Source of the DNA: Desulfobacterales bacterium
GTDB lineage: Bacteria; Desulfobacterota; Desulfobacteria; Desulfobacterales; 4be13
Assembly: GCA_029934695.1 (NCBI GenBank)
Contig: JAOZLU010000018.1
Coordinates: forward strand, 1-22,676
DNA: 22,676 bases
Reading direction: 5' to 3'
The position numbers and the translations under genes were made by a program. The notes under the pieces were generated by a model. The model did no database searches. It was given only the letters and a program-made list of their open reading frames with translations, and was not told the DNA's origin. Within the stretch, counting starts at the first letter, position 1. The number at the start of each line of letters is the position of its first letter. Shown piece by piece: positions 22,537 through 22,676 of the stretch.

Positions 22537-22676
22537 GGAGTGCCAAAATGAAATTTTGGCAGAGCCGGAGGCGAAACTCACCCGCCCAGCTCGGATTGCC
22601 AAATCCGAGCCGGCCGGAAAGGGAGTGCCAAAATGAAATTTTGGCAGAGCCGGAGGCGAAACTCACCCGCCCAGCT
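22537..22676. repeat. 55-base direct repeat flanking a CTCGGATT palindrome
   Basis: 22537-22591 and 22622-22676 are identical. Each begins with GGAG and a TGCCAAAAT palindrome (9-bp arms, loop GAA; 22541-22561 and 22626-22646), then GAGCCGGAGGCGAAACTCAC. Between them a GCTCGGATT palindrome (loop GCCA) spans 22589-22610. A half palindrome is at 22508-22524. The second copy reaches the very last base, so the array may continue outside the window. Confidence 0.92.

Overview
The window looks like a chromosomal stretch of a Desulfobacterota bacterium, probably a large-genomed Desulfonema/Desulfosarcina-type sulfate reducer. This is inferred from gene content: caspase-like proteases, an AAA-ATPase-like/PD-(D/E)XK protein, AIM24 with an M48 peptidase, a molybdenum hydroxylase, and very abundant intergenic palindromes. 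No rRNA or tRNA gene was seen and species assignment is not possible.

Left part (1-5950) is a decayed accessory region. A cyclic-nucleotide-binding protein (minus strand, running off the edge) lies divergent to half of a class III nucleotide cyclase domain. One base separates that half-domain from the reading frame of a caspase-like protease. Then come an intact-looking DUF433/PIN-like toxin-antitoxin pair, an AAA_21 ATPase overlapping a truncated Toprim-like partner, and a second, truncated secreted caspase. Palindromic repeats fill the gaps.

Middle (5953-9873) is a three-gene molybdenum hydroxylase operon (FAD, 2x[2Fe-2S] and molybdopterin subunits; substrate unknown). It is followed by a repeat-flanked, GC-rich AAA-ATPase-like/PD-(D/E)XK protein (10253-11866), a membrane chemoreceptor (12149-13474) and a periplasmic solute-binding protein (13642-14409). 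The 620-base gap after it contains several hairpins, an orphan 46-base near-copy of the hydroxylase large-subunit gene, and a second copy of the leader found before the hydroxylase Fe-S gene.

Right part: a plus-strand set of AIM24-like protein, membrane M48 peptidase with an N-terminal sensor-like domain, and a Cache/HAMP/SpoIIE-type phosphatase (15029-19070). It converges on three minus-strand genes: a YkgJ-type cysteine-cluster protein, an unrecognised Cys-rich protein, and a protein that resembles the Cas6 RAMP endoribonuclease family although no CRISPR array is present. The window ends inside a 55-base direct repeat.

The most unusual themes are the stand-alone Cas6-like gene, the broken cyclase-caspase fusion beside a cyclic-nucleotide sensor, and several sequence-unrelated palindrome families that share one architecture (8-10 bp perfect arms around a 3-4 nt loop).
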